From Candidatus Desulfolinea nitratireducens (GTDB lineage Bacteria > Chloroflexota > Anaerolineae > Anaerolineales > Villigracilaceae), in NCBI GenBank assembly GCA_014382535.1, contig JACNJN010000137.1, positions 1 to 45,516 on the forward strand: 45,516 nt of DNA, written 5' to 3'. The notes under the pieces were generated by a model. It searched no databases and was not told the DNA's origin. It saw only the letters and a program-made list of their open reading frames with translations. A program made the translations under genes and the position numbers. Shown here piece by piece: positions 30,661-38,857 of the stretch (its first letter is position 1; every line of letters begins with the position of its first letter).

Positions 30661-32601
30661 ATGTTGCTAGATACTAAAAGGATATTTTTCTGGATAGTTT
30701 TTATAGGGCTATTTCTTTCTGCCTGTTCCCCTTCAACTGAAGCAACGCCTACCTCTACTCCACTCGTGCCTGCTCCCACTGCTAACGCAGCCACTGCCAC
30801 GCCCAAGCCCATCCGCGAACTGACAATTTGCCTCGGTCATGAGCCAAACACCCTCTATATTCACGATAATCCCAACCCCGCTGCAATAAGTGTCCTTGAA
30901 GCAATTTACGATGGCCCTCTCGATAGCCGCAACTATGATTACCAGCCCGTCAGCCTCCAGAGAGTCCCCTCCCTTGCACAGGATGACGCAAGCATCATCT
31001 CTGTCCCGGTTTCCGAGGGAGATTGGGTCATTGATGCCGAAGGAAATTTAATCGAATTGATCGAAGGCATTCGCGTCTATCCTGCGGGCTGTCAAACAAC
31101 ATCCTGCATCATTACCTACAAAAAGGATATGAACCTCGAGATGGATGAGATGGTCGTCAACTTCAGCTTTTTGGGCGATATGCGCTGGGCCGATGGTGCA
31201 CCTCTCACAGCTGACGATTCTGTGTATGCCTTTGATCTCGCCATCGCCAGCAGGGAGGTAACTTCCGAATATCTCCTTGAGCGAACAGAATCCTACGAAG
31301 CCGCCGATCCCAACTCCGTCACCTGGCGGGGATTGCCCGGGTACCGCGATAATAGCTATATGACCAATTTTTGGACCCCAATGCCCTACCATTTCTGGAG
31401 CGTATTCACCGCTACCGAGTTGCTTGATGCGGATGTCGCTTCTCGGTTCCCGCTTGGCTGGGGTGCCTACGTGGTGGATGAATGGATACCCGCCGAAGGT
31501 ATTCGTCTCGTCAAAAACCCCCTTTATTATCGGGCAGATGAGGGCCTCCCCAAGCTGGATGTGATCAACTTTCGTTTTATAGCCAACCAAAATACCGCCA
31601 TCGCTGCGCTCCTTGATGGCGAATGTGATCTCCTCGATCCCAGCATCCCTCTTGATGGGCAGGTTGCCCTCCTCCAGCAACTCGAAGAGGCTGGACAAAT
31701 ACAATTCTATTCAACTGAAAAGATGTCGATGGAGAGTCTTCACATCGGGATCAACCCCTCCAGCCACGACGACGGAATCATCTCTGGCAACGACCGTCCC
31801 AAGCTCCTCAGCGATCCCAAAACAAGACAGGCGCTCGCTTATTGCCTCGATCGCCAGGCAGTTGTAGATACGGTTCTGCACGGTCTTGCCACCGTCCCCG
31901 ATAACTATATCCCCAACGAGCATCCGCTGGTTACAGCGGATCACAATCTCTATTCATTTGATCTCAATGAGGGGACCAATCTGCTTAATGAAATCGGTTG
32001 GAAAGACCTTGACAATGACCCATCCACCCCGCGTACGGCCCTTAACGTAACCGACGTACCGACAGGTACACGCCTTGAACTGGATTATCTGACAACCACT
32101 TCCATCCAACGCAGACAAGTCAGTGAAATCCTCGCCGGCTCCCTGCAACAATGTGGGATTGGCGTCAATTTGCATTTCCTCGCCCCAGAAGAATTCTACG
32201 CAGCTGGACCAGATGGGCTCCTCTTTGGCCGTCAATTCGACCTTGCACAATTTGCAATGGGTACTGAAGGCAATATCCCACACTGTGATTGGTTCAGCAC
32301 AGCATCCATCCCCAATCCGGCAAATGGCTGGCGCGGTGAAAATATCAGTGGCTTCAGCAATGAGGCCTATGATAAAGCCTGCGATCAAGCCTCTTTTAGC
32401 TTGCCCGATGAGCCTCTCTTCAGGGAAAATTATCAGGATACCTTCGTCATCTATGCCGAGGAGCTTCCTGCCATCCCTCTTTATCCTTATCTTCGCGTCG
32501 CCGCTTCCCGCCCCGATCTATGCGGTTTTTCTCTGGATGCCACCGTGGCAAGCCCCCTCTGGAATATTGAAGAATTTGATTATGGAAATTGCGCACAATA
32601 G
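30661..32601 (+). CDS. ABC transporter substrate-binding lipoprotein (oligopeptide/dipeptide type)
   Basis: From the ATG at 30661 (GGAGG just upstream) the protein has 646 residues. It begins with a signal peptide ending in the lipobox LSAC (Cys 22), so it is a lipoprotein. A Thr/Pro/Ala-rich linker follows, then a family 5 binding domain: DMRWADGAPLTADDSVYAFD, GAYVVDEWIPAEGIRLVKNP and LLDGECDLLDPSIP. The family binds peptides, nickel or glycosides outside the membrane and delivers them to an ABC permease. No permease or ATPase gene is adjacent, so the partner is elsewhere. A dispersed 70-bp hairpin repeat follows the stop codon. Confidence 0.9.
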   Translation: MLLDTKRIFFWIVFIGLFLSACSPSTEATPTSTPLVPAPTANAATATPKPIRELTICLGHEPNTLYIHDNPNPAAISVLEAIYDGPLDSRNYDYQPVSLQRVPSLAQDDASIISVPVSEGDWVIDAEGNLIELIEGIRVYPAGCQTTSCIITYKKDMNLEMDEMVVNFSFLGDMRWADGAPLTADDSVYAFDLAIASREVTSEYLLERTESYEAADPNSVTWRGLPGYRDNSYMTNFWTPMPYHFWSVFTATELLDADVASRFPLGWGAYVVDEWIPAEGIRLVKNPLYYRADEGLPKLDVINFRFIANQNTAIAALLDGECDLLDPSIPLDGQVALLQQLEEAGQIQFYSTEKMSMESLHIGINPSSHDDGIISGNDRPKLLSDPKTRQALAYCLDRQAVVDTVLHGLATVPDNYIPNEHPLVTADHNLYSFDLNEGTNLLNEIGWKDLDNDPSTPRTALNVTDVPTGTRLELDYLTTTSIQRRQVSEILAGSLQQCGIGVNLHFLAPEEFYAAGPDGLLFGRQFDLAQFAMGTEGNIPHCDWFSTASIPNPANGWRGENISGFSNEAYDKACDQASFSLPDEPLFRENYQDTFVIYAEELPAIPLYPYLRVAASRPDLCGFSLDATVASPLWNIEEFDYGNCAQ

Positions 32602-32603
32602 CG

Positions 32604-32673
32604 CCCTCACCCCCAACCCCTCTCCCGCGCGCGGGAGAGGGGAGTCCGAGCGAAGCAAGGACGGGGTGAGGGC
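32604..32673. repeat. 70-bp dispersed palindromic repeat, copy B
   Basis: This is the inverted copy of 19041-19110, matching in all but two bases of the hairpin loop. It starts two bases after the stop of the binding-protein gene and may act as its terminator (CCCCTCTCCCGC/GCGGGAGAGGGG stem). Confidence 0.92.
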
Positions 32674-32703
32674 AAAAAAGCGGTATAATCCCAAGCCGAA
32701 ACT

Positions 32704-33606
32704 ATGAGACGAAAAGCAAAATCACCTGAAGACCTGACCATAGGAGAACTCCGTCGCTTATTGATGGAAAAGCGGCGTAACGTGCGTCAGGATAGACTTG
32801 AGCATTATCGTCGAACGGGACGGGTAGTTCAGCTTGCCTCGAATCAACCTGCCGAGTTGGATATTAATCCCGTTATCGAAACATCTGAAGAGGAACTTGC
32901 CCCCGTCACTGAGAAATCTGCCCGAAAAAGTTGGGCTGATCGTCTCCTTCTTGCTGTTGAAGTGATCGCTGTACTTGGGTTGATCGGAATTATCCTGAGC
33001 GGATTCGGCATTCTGCGTGATCTGAACGCCGAATTTGCCTCCGCGCTCGAACAGCCAACGATGGCGCCAACTCCGCTTGTGATGGCAGTGGTACTCCCCT
33101 CGGGGCATACTCCTCCAGACACAAACGGGAACACGCGTCCCAACGAAGCAGAGATCCCGGATCATCTCCGCCCGATGGTGCAGTCGCTCAAAGATCTGCC
33201 CATCCCACCCTCCAGCCCGGAGCAAGCCATCCGCATCCAGATCCCTGCCCTCAACGTGGATGCACCGATCGTGCAGGGCGATGGCTGGGAGCAGTTGAAG
33301 AAGGGCGTAGCTCAACACTTGGGTTCAGCCAATCCTGGGGAGACCGGGAATATGGTCTTATCCGGGCATAATGATGTTTATGGAGAGATATTCCGCTATC
33401 TTGATCAATTACAGCCCGGCGATGAAATTTCCGTTTTCACGCAGAAGCGCCAATATATCTATGAGGTCAGCGGAACAGTGATCGTCGAGCCGACACAGGT
33501 CGAGGTGATGGCTGCAACCAGCAATCCGACCACAACTTTGATTTCTTGCTACCCTTATCTGATAGATACCCAACGAATCGCTGTCTTTGCAAACTTAATA
33601 AATTAA
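32704..33606 (+). CDS. Sortase (class D/E-like)
   Basis: This 300-residue membrane-anchored transpeptidase has a cytosolic N-terminal part of about 80 residues rich in charged helices, one membrane segment at about 81-104, and a Pro-rich linker. The sortase barrel starts near IRIQIPALNVDAPIV (177-191). His 222 (LSGHNDVYG), Cys 282 (TLISCYP) and Arg 291 (DTQRI) form the catalytic set. It would cleave and anchor sorting-signal proteins outside the cell. No substrate gene with an LPxTG-like tail is obvious in the window. The next gene is a tiny membrane peptide that probably shares its transcript. Confidence 0.9.
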   Translation: MRRKAKSPEDLTIGELRRLLMEKRRNVRQDRLEHYRRTGRVVQLASNQPAELDINPVIETSEEELAPVTEKSARKSWADRLLLAVEVIAVLGLIGIILSGFGILRDLNAEFASALEQPTMAPTPLVMAVVLPSGHTPPDTNGNTRPNEAEIPDHLRPMVQSLKDLPIPPSSPEQAIRIQIPALNVDAPIVQGDGWEQLKKGVAQHLGSANPGETGNMVLSGHNDVYGEIFRYLDQLQPGDEISVFTQKRQYIYEVSGTVIVEPTQVEVMAATSNPTTTLISCYPYLIDTQRIAVFANLIN

Positions 33607-33618
33607 CAGGAGTAGAAA

Positions 33619-33798
33619 ATGGCTAAAAAAAGCAACCGTAAAACAAATGGAAGAAAACCGATCAATTCTGTCCGCCCCTCACGCACCGCAGCAGAATTCA
33701 ACCCGGATTACACAGAAATCAAGAATGATCTAAAGAGGATCGGTCTTTTGGCGGGCATGTTCCTGGCAGTGTTGATCGTATTATCCTTCATCCTTTAG
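33619..33798 (+). CDS. Small membrane protein of 59 residues beside the sortase
   Basis: This gene is short but well supported. AGGAG lies seven bases upstream of the ATG, and it starts only 12 bases after the sortase stop. The first 35 residues are basic and polar (MAKKSNRKTNGRKP, then FNPDYTEIKNDLKRI). The rest is one membrane helix (GLLAGMFLAVLIVLSFIL). The DY-x5-DL-x-RIGLLAG pattern is, to my recollection, shared by small proteins of Chloroflexota. It may help the sortase or another membrane complex, but no function is known. Confidence 0.75.
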   Translation: MAKKSNRKTNGRKPINSVRPSRTAAEFNPDYTEIKNDLKRIGLLAGMFLAVLIVLSFIL

Positions 33799-33835
33799 CA
33801 AAGATTTGATAAAAAATTGTTGTCCGAGAATATAG

Positions 33836-34558
33836 ATGACTAAAAACACTTTTGACATCATCATCCTGATCGGGCGCCCGGCCTCAGGAAAAAGTGAGAT
33901 CATAAACTATCTGAGGCGCAGTACTGACGAAAACCGTCACAATCGGTTTCATATTGGCAAACTGGATTTTCTGGATGATTTCCCGATGCTCTGGGCATGG
34001 TTTGAAGAAGACCATATCCTGGAAAATATTCTTGGACAACCACGCCTGCATACTGATTCAGAAGGGTTCTTCAAACATAAGTATCTCTGGCATTTGCTGA
34101 TCGAACGTTTTAATGTTGAGGTTCCCAAACGCATGCGCATAGAAAATTATCACGACGAACATACGCTGATCATCGAATTCTCGCGCGGCAGCGAACATGG
34201 TGGCTATACCGAGGCCCTTCCGCATCTTGATGAGAGCATCCTTGAGCGCGCCGCGATCGTTTATGTGAGCGTACCTTTCGAAGAATCCTTGCGCAAGAAT
34301 AGGCGTCGCTTCAATCCTGAAAGACCGGATAGCATCCTCGAGCATGGTCTCCCTGATGATAAGCTGGAGCTTCTCTATAAAGATGATGACTGGGCTGAGT
34401 TCAGCAAGCCCAATGCCGAATTCGTTAATATCCGAGGCATGGATGTTCCTTATGCAGTATTCGAGAACGAAGACGATGTAACCACCGACACCCCCGCTTT
34501 ATTGGCAGAGCGGTTGGAAGAGGTATTATCCAGGCTTTGGAAAGAGAAAATAAAATAA
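33836..34558 (+). CDS. P-loop NTPase, kinase-like
   Basis: This 240-residue protein has a Walker A GRPASGKS at residues 13-20 after a hydrophobic strand (FDIIILI). LIIEFSRGSEHGGY near residues 104-117 is the likely second strand with an acidic residue, and VYVSVPFEESLRKNRRRFNP near 148-167 resembles the lid region with catalytic arginines of small kinases. It looks like a nucleoside- or metabolite-kinase-like protein of unknown substrate. No membrane segment is present. It follows the small membrane gene by 37 bases and ends 41 bases before the RNA methyltransferase homologue. Confidence 0.7.
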   Translation: MTKNTFDIIILIGRPASGKSEIINYLRRSTDENRHNRFHIGKLDFLDDFPMLWAWFEEDHILENILGQPRLHTDSEGFFKHKYLWHLLIERFNVEVPKRMRIENYHDEHTLIIEFSRGSEHGGYTEALPHLDESILERAAIVYVSVPFEESLRKNRRRFNPERPDSILEHGLPDDKLELLYKDDDWAEFSKPNAEFVNIRGMDVPYAVFENEDDVTTDTPALLAERLEEVLSRLWKEKIK

Positions 34559-34564
34559 CCCCGC

Positions 34565-34588
34565 AGGGGCGACCGGCCGGTCACCCCT
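34565..34588. repeat. GC-rich hairpin upstream of the RNA methyltransferase homologue
   Basis: AGGGGCGACCGG and CCGGTCACCCCT form a 12-bp stem with one G-T type mismatch and no loop. This is a REP-like sequence of the GGGGCGACC...GGTCGCCCC type. It ends 11 bases before the ATG at 34600, again in the place of a ribosome site. Confidence 0.75.
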
Positions 34589-34599
34589 ACGGCTTTCTA

Positions 34600-35841
34600 A
34601 TGACAGACGAAACCTACGAAATTACTCTTGAAAAATTCATTTATGGTGGCGAGGCGATGGGGCGGCTGCCAGCCTCCGAAGGCGGGAAATTTGGCCGTGC
34701 TGTATTTGTCCCCTTTGCTCTGCCCGGTGAACGCGTTCGAATCAGATTGACATTCCAGAAACGTGGTTTCGCCCGAGCAAGACTGCTTGAAGTTCTCGAA
34801 GACTCACCAGAGCGCATTCCACCAAAATGTCCGCACTTTGGTGGATGTGGGCATTGCGCTTATCAACATATCCCCTACGAATCCCAACTCCGTGCCAAGG
34901 AAGAGATTCTCCGCGACCAGCTCATCCGTATCGGCAAGGTCAAGAATCCCCCGGTAAATGAGATTATCCCATCACCAGAAATCTGGCATTATCGAAACCA
35001 GATGGATTTTCAACTGACAGACAGACGAAAACAGGGAATTTCATTCCCCAATATCCTCTCAATCACCGAATGCCACCTCCCTGAGTCTACGGTCAACGAC
35101 TTTTGGACAGAACTTGAATTTGGTGAAAACGATCTCTTTGAAACTATCTCCCTCCGTCAGGATGCCGCCAACAATCTGATGCTAATTATCCATTCGGATA
35201 ATCCTGAAACCCCTGAAATGACCCTCGAAACTGATCTTTCCGTCGTACACCTCACCGCAGGCGATGCCATCGTGATGGGTGGAGATGATCACCTCGTCAT
35301 CACGCTCCACAACCGTCCGCTGCGAGTCTCCGCGGCCTCTTTTTCGCATCCCAACACTCGCGTAGCCGAGAAAATGATCACGCACCTGCTTAATACCCTC
35401 CCTCTCACTTCCGATTCCACCCTGATAGAGCTTTTTAGCGGGATAGGCTCCTTTAGCGCCTTTCTTGCTCCCAAGGTTGGACGCCTCGTTTGCATCGAAG
35501 AGTCTCCCGCCGCCTGTGAAGATTTCGGGATCAATCTAGATGAGTTTGAGAATGTGGAACTCTACCAGGCCCAGGCAAAAGATGCCCTCCCCAGCCTTGA
35601 CTTTACCCCTGATATTCTGCTCGCCGATCCGCCCATGGGTGGGCTTGGTCGGCATACCCTCGACGGGATTCTGCACCTCGGCGCAGCCACGCTGGCCTAC
35701 GTCTCACGTGACCCGTCCACCCTCGCAAGGGATGCTGCACGCCTGATCAAGGGCGGCTACCGCCTGGACGAGGTCACGCCATTCGATGTCGCCCCGCAAA
35801 CGGCGCAGATTGACAGTATTTCTATATTTAAAAAAGAGTAG
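34600..35841 (+). CDS. TrmA/RlmD-family RNA uracil methyltransferase homologue lacking the catalytic Cys
   Basis: The protein has 413 residues. The N-terminal 70 form a TRAM-like beta barrel (GRAVFVPFALPGERVRIRL), and Cys 77, 83, 86 and 158 match the [4Fe-4S] cluster ligands of RlmD-type enzymes. The SAM domain has LIELFSGIGSFSAFLA and ILLADPPMGGLG. In active members the nucleophile is the Cys of YVSCNP. Here the segment reads YVSRDPSTLARD, with Arg 370 (CGT, one base from TGT). The usual DPPR/DPAR reads DPPM, and the catalytic Glu near the C-terminus is Asp 405. The fold should form, but 5-methyluridine synthesis is doubtful. The ATG at 34600 has no clear Shine-Dalgarno. Confidence 0.85.
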   Translation: MTDETYEITLEKFIYGGEAMGRLPASEGGKFGRAVFVPFALPGERVRIRLTFQKRGFARARLLEVLEDSPERIPPKCPHFGGCGHCAYQHIPYESQLRAKEEILRDQLIRIGKVKNPPVNEIIPSPEIWHYRNQMDFQLTDRRKQGISFPNILSITECHLPESTVNDFWTELEFGENDLFETISLRQDAANNLMLIIHSDNPETPEMTLETDLSVVHLTAGDAIVMGGDDHLVITLHNRPLRVSAASFSHPNTRVAEKMITHLLNTLPLTSDSTLIELFSGIGSFSAFLAPKVGRLVCIEESPAACEDFGINLDEFENVELYQAQAKDALPSLDFTPDILLADPPMGGLGRHTLDGILHLGAATLAYVSRDPSTLARDAARLIKGGYRLDEVTPFDVAPQTAQIDSISIFKKE

Positions 35842-35904
35842 AGTCTTTAAGAGTTGAGCGGGGCGATATTCATAATCCAAAAAGACAAGTTCCTTTGAAA
35901 AGAA

Positions 35905-36546
35905 TTACCGGGTGAAGGTGCCCATTAAATGGGTTTCAGCCAAAATATGTCCTTCCATGGCATTCAGCAAATCATCCTTTTTCACACCGGGAAGAAAGCT
36001 GAGTGTGGTATCCAGTGCATATAATTTAAAAAAGTAACGATGCGTACCTCCGGGAGGGCAAGGACCGCCATAATCAGAACGGTTCCAGGAGTTGTTGCCA
36101 ACAAATATTGATCCGGGATCCTGATTTTTCCCGGTAACAGGAAGATTTTCTTCAAGTTCGCCTTTATCTGCGGGGATATTGAAAAGAATCCAATGATCCC
36201 AGGTACCAACAGGCGCATCCGGGTCATCCATGATAAGGGCAAGACTTTCTGTTCCCACGGGTGGCTCACTCCAGGCAAGCGGCGGCGAAATATCATCTCC
36301 ATCACAGGAGAACTTAACGGGGATATCTGCCTCATGCATAAATGCAGGACTGGTCAATTCAAAGGGCATGGCAGGCTCCTCTTCAATCATCTCTTCCTCG
36401 ACGGGACTATCAGTTGGTGGGACTCCGGTCGGGGGCTGAGGCAGATCTGTCGGTGAGGGGGCAGGCTGTGGGTCAGAGGTTGGCGCGCCTCCACAAGAGG
36501 CTAATCCAAGCATAAGAAGTAGAATGACCAATATTGATCGTCGCAT
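35905..36546 (-). CDS. PEBP (YbhB/YbcL) family lipoprotein
   Basis: This 213-residue protein starts with a signal peptide ending LASC (Cys 18), so it is lipid-anchored outside. A Pro/Thr-rich linker of about 40 residues follows. The PEBP domain has KFSCDGDDISPPLAW, MDDPDAPVGTWDHWILFNIP, GPCPPGGTHRYFFKLYALD and a terminal GTFTR. The DPDAP and GPCPP-x-GTHRY blocks form the family's ligand pocket. The physiological ligand of bacterial PEBP proteins is unknown. It converges with the RNA methyltransferase homologue, and the 63-base gap shows no clear hairpin. Confidence 0.92.
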   Translation of the reverse strand: MRRSILVILLLMLGLASCGGAPTSDPQPAPSPTDLPQPPTGVPPTDSPVEEEMIEEEPAMPFELTSPAFMHEADIPVKFSCDGDDISPPLAWSEPPVGTESLALIMDDPDAPVGTWDHWILFNIPADKGELEENLPVTGKNQDPGSIFVGNNSWNRSDYGGPCPPGGTHRYFFKLYALDTTLSFLPGVKKDDLLNAMEGHILAETHLMGTFTR

Positions 36547-36563
36547 GAGTAACTCCTTTTCAA

Positions 36564-37616
36564 TTATAAATCCTCGCGTTCTACACTATCAAATCCCAGC
36601 ACAAAATCTGGGCCATAAGCCATGGAAGGTGTCTGAAAGCCGACCTTGAAATCGTCCGCCAGCACACGCTCAATGATGGCGACGCTGGTTTGAGCGGTAA
36701 AATAATAGGCTTCCGGGGTGCGCAGCTTGGCGCGGATATGCTCTCCGCTCTCATCATAAGCTTCGCCAATTAGCAGGCTGAAACCATTGGCGTTCTTTTT
36801 GGCAGAGGGGCCGGGTGGCATTAAGCCGATCAGGGCCTTGATGATATTTTTGGCAGGACGATTATAAAGCAGCCAGCCAAGAGAAGCGCTGGCACGCATC
36901 AGCTTGCGGGCGATAGCGGGAAAATACATATAAGTTTCGATATTAGGGACTCCCGTGCTGTAAAAAGCCGTCGCAACATCACCCCAACCCACCGAGGTGA
37001 CCTTGACCGGACCCCGCCCAAAATCGACTTCGCGGATCTTCCATGCAGCCGGAACCTGAGTCATCCTGCCATTTTTGCGGATGGTACCCTGACGGTCCAT
37101 ATTTTCGATACCAGAACGAGCCGTGCCGCGCGATACGCCGCCACCGACACCCCGAATCGAGAGCTGGAGATGTGTGGCGGAGGGGTGTTTTTCTTTGAGA
37201 TATAAGAGCAAACAATCGGAGGGGACCACATCGAAACCTGCGCCGGGCATCATCATGATCCCGGCAGATTTGGAATCTGCATCCAACGCAGCGACGGCTT
37301 CCAGCTCTGGCGTGCCCCCGCCAATATCAAGGTAGTGGGTGCCGGTGCGCAGGCAGGCCTCGGTCATGGCTTTGTAGGTATACCCAAATGGACCGGCGCA
37401 GTGCAGCACCACGTCCACGTCGCGGAGTGCGGAATCCAGTTTTTCGGTTTCGGAAAGATCAAAGGCGAGTGAGGGCAAACCCAGGGTCGCAGCTTGTGCC
37501 GCCAGCTTTTTCTCATTTCGTCCGGCCAGCAGAGGTTGATGCCCGCGCTCAAGGGCCTGCTTGGCGATCAGCGATCCTGTATATCCATACGATCCGTAGA
37601 TAAGAAATTTACTCAT
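36564..37616 (-). CDS. Saccharopine-dehydrogenase-like NAD(P) reductase
   Basis: From the ATG at 37616 (AGGAG four bases upstream) the protein has 350 residues. It starts FLIYGSYGYTGSLIAKQALE, a Rossmann loop of the Gly-x-Tyr-Gly-Tyr-x-Gly type found in saccharopine-dehydrogenase-like and trans-acting enoyl reductase proteins. LAGRNEKKL follows the second strand, and VVLHCAGPFGYT is the conserved mid-domain block. A hydrophobic stretch near residues 240-265 may touch membranes. The real substrate is unknown; lysine synthesis is unlikely. It begins 16 bases after the stop of the VOC gene. Confidence 0.78.
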   Translation of the reverse strand: MSKFLIYGSYGYTGSLIAKQALERGHQPLLAGRNEKKLAAQAATLGLPSLAFDLSETEKLDSALRDVDVVLHCAGPFGYTYKAMTEACLRTGTHYLDIGGGTPELEAVAALDADSKSAGIMMMPGAGFDVVPSDCLLLYLKEKHPSATHLQLSIRGVGGGVSRGTARSGIENMDRQGTIRKNGRMTQVPAAWKIREVDFGRGPVKVTSVGWGDVATAFYSTGVPNIETYMYFPAIARKLMRASASLGWLLYNRPAKNIIKALIGLMPPGPSAKKNANGFSLLIGEAYDESGEHIRAKLRTPEAYYFTAQTSVAIIERVLADDFKVGFQTPSMAYGPDFVLGFDSVEREDL

Positions 37617-37632
37617 ATTGCTCCTGATAACG

Positions 37633-38097
37633 CTATCGATTGTCGGGTTTCTTCCAGTTTTGGATTTCGACGATATTTCCTTCGGGATCGGCAAGATATT
37701 GAAAAGTCAGTAACCCCACGCCGGGAAGATCACGGATTGCAAGCTCACCTATCGCAGAGCCGCCATGATTCAAGATCTCCTGCGCTGTTGCCCCAACATC
37801 GTCGACGATAAAGGCGACATGGGAAAAGCCCGGTGTATTTGGCTGGACAGAGGGGTGTTCGGGCATGGAATTATAGGAAAAGATTTCGAGGGTTGGACCA
37901 GCCTCTCCGCAGCCCGGAAGACGAAGGTGGATCCCGCGGATATGTGAGGCTTTGAGCCCGGTCACCCTGTCGAGCCACTCACCAGAATGATCACGTTCTG
38001 GCGGAGCGGGCACGCACTCGAAAACTTCCTGATAGAAGGCTGAGAGTCGCTTCCAATCTTTTGCGATCAGGTTGGTATGCACGAATTTTATTGACAT
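37633..38097 (-). CDS. VOC (glyoxalase/bleomycin-resistance) family protein
   Basis: This 154-residue protein has two beta-alpha-beta-beta-beta modules. The first starts IKFVHTNLIAKDWKRLSAFY, with an N-terminal metal-type His, and the second starts FSHVAFIVDDVGATAQEIL, with His again. FQYLADPEGNIVEIQNW at the C-terminus carries the usual Glu ligand. VOC proteins cover lyases, dioxygenases and resistance proteins, so the reaction is open. GGATGTCAAG precedes the ATG. It is probably co-transcribed with the reductase downstream. Confidence 0.85.
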   Translation of the reverse strand: MSIKFVHTNLIAKDWKRLSAFYQEVFECVPAPPERDHSGEWLDRVTGLKASHIRGIHLRLPGCGEAGPTLEIFSYNSMPEHPSVQPNTPGFSHVAFIVDDVGATAQEILNHGGSAIGELAIRDLPGVGLLTFQYLADPEGNIVEIQNWKKPDNR

Positions 38098-38165
38098 CTT
38101 GACATCCTTTAATGTAAGTGTTTTTCCAGGAAACTAAATTCAATTCCGATTTTTGAGTTCATTTT

Positions 38166-38837
38166 TCATTGTGTAAAAGAGGCTACGATTAATTGAAGCA
38201 TGGGCAAAGCATTTTCGACAACTTTAATATCATTTGCATCATCAAATTTTTTGCTGCCATGCATAAAGTTTTTTCTAATTGTATAAAGCAAATCGATAAT
38301 TTGGCCTGCTAAAAAATTTCTATTTTCTTCGTTCTCAGGGTTTTTTAAATACGCCTTATAAAACTGAAAATCGACCGGACTCCAAACCGGATATTGGCTA
38401 TCAGTGGTGTAATTGATATTGATCACGCCATTAACTCTTTGGCCGAAGGAATCAAATTCTATCTTTTTCCCTTGAAAGAAGGGGGTTCGACCAAGAAAAT
38501 ATTTAGTCCCTTCATGAAGAATTAGGGTATCTTTCAAATTATCGTCAAATTCCTGGAGGGCAAAACGAATCTGCTCTCTTTCACTGACGATTTCCACTTC
38601 AGGAATATTTACATTTCCATTTGCAATTGTAGCAATAGAGCCATCCTTGTTTTCTTTTATCTGAGTCCAACAGCCTTCACGATGGGCAATGGTTGTGTAA
38701 ATATTATTGAATGCCGTCCAAAATAGAAAGTACTGCTCAAATGGGTGCCTCCCATCCCTGCGAGGTCGAATCCTTCTTGCAGTCTCTATCATTGAATAGG
38801 CAATTGGAATTTCATTTCTTTGAAATATTGTTGTCAT
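38166..38837 (-). CDS. HEPN-like hypothetical protein
   Basis: From the ATG at 38837 the protein has 223 residues. The C-terminal part (IIDLLYTIRKNFMHGSKKFD, then DIKVVENALPMLQLIV) resembles HEPN-fold proteins. The Arg 188-x4-His 193 pair in RKNFMHG fits the R-x4-6-H motif of HEPN ribonucleases and their relatives. The N-terminal half (FEQYFLFWTAFNNIYTTIAH) is helical and similar to Apea/MAE-28990-like proteins. The sequence is AT-rich compared with its neighbours. It sits alone between two housekeeping-type genes, with no obvious antitoxin. It may be a defence or stress protein, or an inactive member. Confidence 0.5.
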   Translation of the reverse strand: MTTIFQRNEIPIAYSMIETARRIRPRRDGRHPFEQYFLFWTAFNNIYTTIAHREGCWTQIKENKDGSIATIANGNVNIPEVEIVSEREQIRFALQEFDDNLKDTLILHEGTKYFLGRTPFFQGKKIEFDSFGQRVNGVININYTTDSQYPVWSPVDFQFYKAYLKNPENEENRNFLAGQIIDLLYTIRKNFMHGSKKFDDANDIKVVENALPMLQLIVASFTQ

Positions 38838-38857
38838 ATTAGGCCAGCCTGTTATTT

